Shown here piece by piece: positions 7,014 to 8,096 of a stretch of 8,096 bases of DNA (positions within the stretch are counted from its first letter, which is position 1; each line of letters starts with the position of its first letter). The DNA lies in assembly GCA_031278935.1 (NCBI GenBank), contig JAITJK010000114.1, positions 1 through 8,096 of the forward strand, given 5' to 3'. The position numbers and the translations under genes are program-made. A model generated the notes under the pieces. The model was not told the DNA's origin. It worked only from the letters and a program-made list of their open reading frames with translations, and did no database searches. Origin of the DNA: Spirochaetaceae bacterium. Lineage in GTDB: Bacteria; Spirochaetota; Spirochaetia; Treponematales; Breznakiellaceae.

Positions 7014-7176
7014 CCGCGATACACCCGCGAAAAAAGCGCGTTGTGCCGGTTCAAGTATTTCGTTCCGAAACTGCGGGCGTTCCTATTCCTTTCTAAGTAG
7101 CCTTCGTAAAATATTAATTCTTGCTAGTTTTTGTTTTACTTTTTTCAAATATTGTCCTATCACGCCGTGAATTTTC

Positions 7177-7436
7177 TTAGGTATCGACATAATAACCCTC
7201 GTTCCTGAGCGTATCCGCATATCCGGCATTACCAGCAGGCAGATAGCTGGTTTTGTTATCTGCCGCTTGAAACATCGGTCTACACCCACCCGCCTCGTCT
7301 TTAATAGCATCTTGTACCCAATCCCCGCCGCACCGGTAAGATCCGCGTCATGTTCGGATAGGATCTTACCCATGAGCTCATCTGTGTTCTCCGCTCCCTG
7401 AAAAAAACCGCCTAAACATTCTCTGTCAAAAGCCAT
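7177..7436 (-). pseudogene. Frame-broken gene, possibly phage-related, unrecognised
   Basis: From an ATG at 7436, with GAGGAAG eight bases upstream, one frame reads MAFDRECLGGFF, then TDELMGKILSEHDADLTG, which looks like a real protein start. The same frame stays open to 7083, but its composition deteriorates after about residue 36. A different frame, open from 7347 to a TAA at 7177-7179, reads convincingly as a C-terminus (DWVQDAIKDEAGG, then SYLPAGNAGYADTLRNEGY and YVDT). The likely history is one gene with an internal deletion or frameshift near 7331-7347. The N-terminal style (short helical start, EHDAD) recalls small phage structural or scaffold proteins, but I do not recognise the family. 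If instead the 117-residue uninterrupted frame (7083-7436) is translated, its tail is an unusual basic one (KKVKQKLARINILRRLLRK). Confidence 0.45.
7335..7370. repeat. 10-bp inverted repeat at the frame break
   Basis: GGTAAGATCC (7335-7344) and GGATCTTACC (7361-7370) are perfect inverted copies separated by 16 bases. One arm lies at the point where the coding signal of the minus-strand pseudogene changes frame. Confidence 0.75.
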
Positions 7437-7527
7437 ACCCTTACTTCCTCATGCATAGATGGGTTATCCATCGGCCTTGCCTATCCCCGGGGGAAGATAA
7501 GCCTAAGCGTGTCTACCGGGCATACGG

Positions 7528-7582
7528 CCTAGCCTTATCCTTGGGATAGCCTGGTAGGACTTGCCTACAGGATAAGCATAGG
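7528..7582. repeat. Compound inverted repeat
   Basis: The outer arms, CCTAGCCTTATCC (7528-7540) and GGATAAGCATAGG (7570-7582), pair at 11 of 13 positions. Inside is a second hairpin, GTAGG-ACTTG-CCTAC (7554-7568). A competing short hairpin, TATCC-TTG-GGATA, uses part of the left outer arm. Confidence 0.55.
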
Positions 7583-7607
7583 GGGAAAGAAACAATGGTG
7601 CAATTCG

Positions 7608-7638
7608 TGGGTATATACACGCAGTGGGTATACACGGG
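7608..7638. repeat. Two tandem GTGGGTATA-CAC sites
   Basis: GTGGGTATATACACG (starting at 7608) and GTGGGTATACACG (starting at 7625) are near-identical and about 17 bp apart. Each has a palindromic centre (GTATATAC, GTATAC). They could be paired protein-binding sites; there is no direct evidence. Confidence 0.4.
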
Positions 7639-7724
7639 GTGCGGGGTATTTCCAGGGGCGACACGCTGGAGAGAGACCCTGGGATAGGGCAAAGGCATTA
7701 CGCTATGAAGGAACCAGGGGTATT

Positions 7725-7747
7725 AAAGATTTCTCCCTGAAATCTTT
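7725..7747. repeat. 8-bp stem-loop
   Basis: AAAGATTT (7725-7732) and AAATCTTT (7740-7747) form a perfect stem around a seven-base loop, CTCCCTG. Confidence 0.5.
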
Positions 7748-7753
7748 TGCGTA

Positions 7754-7776
7754 TGTGGAGGAACAAATTCCCCACA
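7754..7776. repeat. Bulged stem-loop
   Basis: TGTGGAGGAA and TTCCCCACA pair over nine base pairs with one bulged A, around a CAAA loop. It directly follows the stem-loop at 7725-7747. Confidence 0.5.
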
Positions 7777-7790
7777 CTCCCAGTTTTACG

Positions 7791-7832
7791 CCTTAAAGGG
7801 TGGAGAATTAACCCCTTTAGGGATTAATTCTC
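7791..7832. repeat. Two overlapping, mutually exclusive stem-loops
   Basis: Stem A pairs CCTTAAAGGG (7791-7800) with CCCTTTAGGG (7813-7822), ten pairs with one G-U. Stem B pairs GAGAATTAA (7803-7811) with TTAATTCTC (7824-7832), nine perfect pairs. The arms interleave, so in a simple hairpin fold only one can form at a time, the geometry of a switch or pseudoknot. Confidence 0.55.
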
Positions 7833-7880
7833 TGTAATAAATTTTGCATAACCCTTCATGTCTTCATGGGGATTTTCAAC

Positions 7881-7892
7881 AGTATATATACT
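7881..7892. promoter_or_regulatory. 12-bp perfect palindrome
   Basis: AGTATATATACT is a perfect palindrome. It could be an operator or a fortuitous AT-rich sequence; no adjacent gene start supports regulation. Confidence 0.3.
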
Positions 7893-7980
7893 CTAGGGCT
7901 TGAGCATTTCTATACCATCAATGTGCGGATGTTCCCCAATTACTCGCATCGCCTTGCCTTTGTTTATTCCGTAATTCATT

Positions 7981-8019
7981 GGACTTGTTCAATAACCCGG
8001 TTGGTTATCGAACAAGTCC
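7981..8019. repeat. 17-bp stem-loop, first of a terminal trio
   Basis: GGACTTGTTCAATAACC (7981-7997) pairs with GGTTATCGAACAAGTCC (8003-8019) over 16 of 17 positions, around a five-base CGGTT loop. The single A/C mismatch sits within an otherwise perfect palindrome. No T-run follows. Confidence 0.75.
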
Positions 8020-8020
8020 T

Positions 8021-8041
8021 GCAAAATGCTCCGCATTTTGC
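8021..8041. repeat. 9-bp perfect stem-loop, second of the trio
   Basis: GCAAAATGC (8021-8029) and GCATTTTGC (8033-8041) flank a three-base TCC loop. It begins one base after the preceding hairpin. Confidence 0.7.
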
Positions 8042-8055
8042 TATTTTTCAGCGGA

Positions 8056-8087
8056 AGTTGTTTAAAAACTTCAGTTTTTAAACAACT
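8056..8087. repeat. 15-bp perfect stem-loop, third of the trio
   Basis: AGTTGTTTAAAAACT (8056-8070) and AGTTTTTAAACAACT (8073-8087) are perfect inverted copies separated by two bases. The AT-rich stem followed by CTATTATAT is a weak terminator candidate, but it lacks a GC-rich base. Confidence 0.7.
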
Positions 8088-8096
8088 CTATTATAT

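Larger units (their letters stand above)
7437..8096. other. Hairpin-rich non-coding stretch
   Basis: I see no supported gene in these 660 bases. The frames present (minus 7513-7698, plus 7866-8081, and a 30-codon plus frame at 7595-7687) lack family likeness, and the second one mostly translates palindromes. What the stretch does hold is a dense series of inverted repeats, with arms at about 7458/7468, 7528/7570, 7725/7740, 7754/7768, 7791/7813, 7803/7824, 7981/8003, 8021/8033 and 8056/8073. The dense spacing suggests a structured RNA, a cluster of short palindromic repeats, or the remains of mobile-element ends. Confidence 0.55.

Noticed and set aside
7595..7687. 30-codon plus-strand frame (MVQFVGIYTQW...) with a purine-rich leader
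   Set aside because: Too short, no recognisable family, and it overlaps tandem repeat sites; possible but unsupported.
7866..8081. 71-codon plus-strand frame
   Set aside because: It runs through the three terminal hairpins and has no ribosome binding site or family likeness.
6441..8096. CRISPR array, tRNA gene, or intact new defence system
   Set aside because: The inverted repeats are all different and not regularly spaced, no cloverleaf was found, and the only defence-like gene (HepT) is broken and without a partner.

Overview
The window looks like chromosomal DNA from a spirochaete, most likely a Treponema-like host-associated lineage. This is inferred from the gene set and style: two predicted lipoproteins with relaxed lipoboxes, an exported TPR protein, and GC-rich genes beside AT-rich, decayed, hairpin-rich accessory DNA. 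No rRNA or other phylogenetic marker is present, so the assignment is moderate at best.

Bases 1-6440 are an ordinary, compact, GC-rich coding region. The plus strand carries the 3' end of an unrecognised gene overlapping rnhB (RNase HII) by GTGA. A strong hairpin and one copy of an interspersed repeat follow, then a two-gene unit of predicted lipoproteins: a large one with an acidic EP-repeat linker and beta-rich domains, and a small one. A TPR protein with a signal peptide is convergent with the lipoproteins, with a readable promoter (TTGTCG-N17-TACAAT). Divergent from it is a full-length transketolase with all expected thiamine-diphosphate residues. The genes do not form one pathway: rnhB serves DNA maintenance, tkt the pentose phosphate pathway, and the other three are envelope or periplasmic proteins of unknown role.

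Bases 6441-8096 hold no intact gene I can support. In order there is a second copy of the interspersed repeat, with an inverted partner; an AT-rich remnant of a HepT-like RNase toxin with a Trp-to-stop change and a frameshift but an intact R-x4-H-x-Y motif; a frame-broken minus-strand gene whose break coincides with a 10-bp inverted repeat; and about 660 bases packed with inverted repeats, ending in three consecutive hairpins. This is the unusual part of the window. It reads as a decay zone or integration hotspot downstream of tkt rather than an intact new system.
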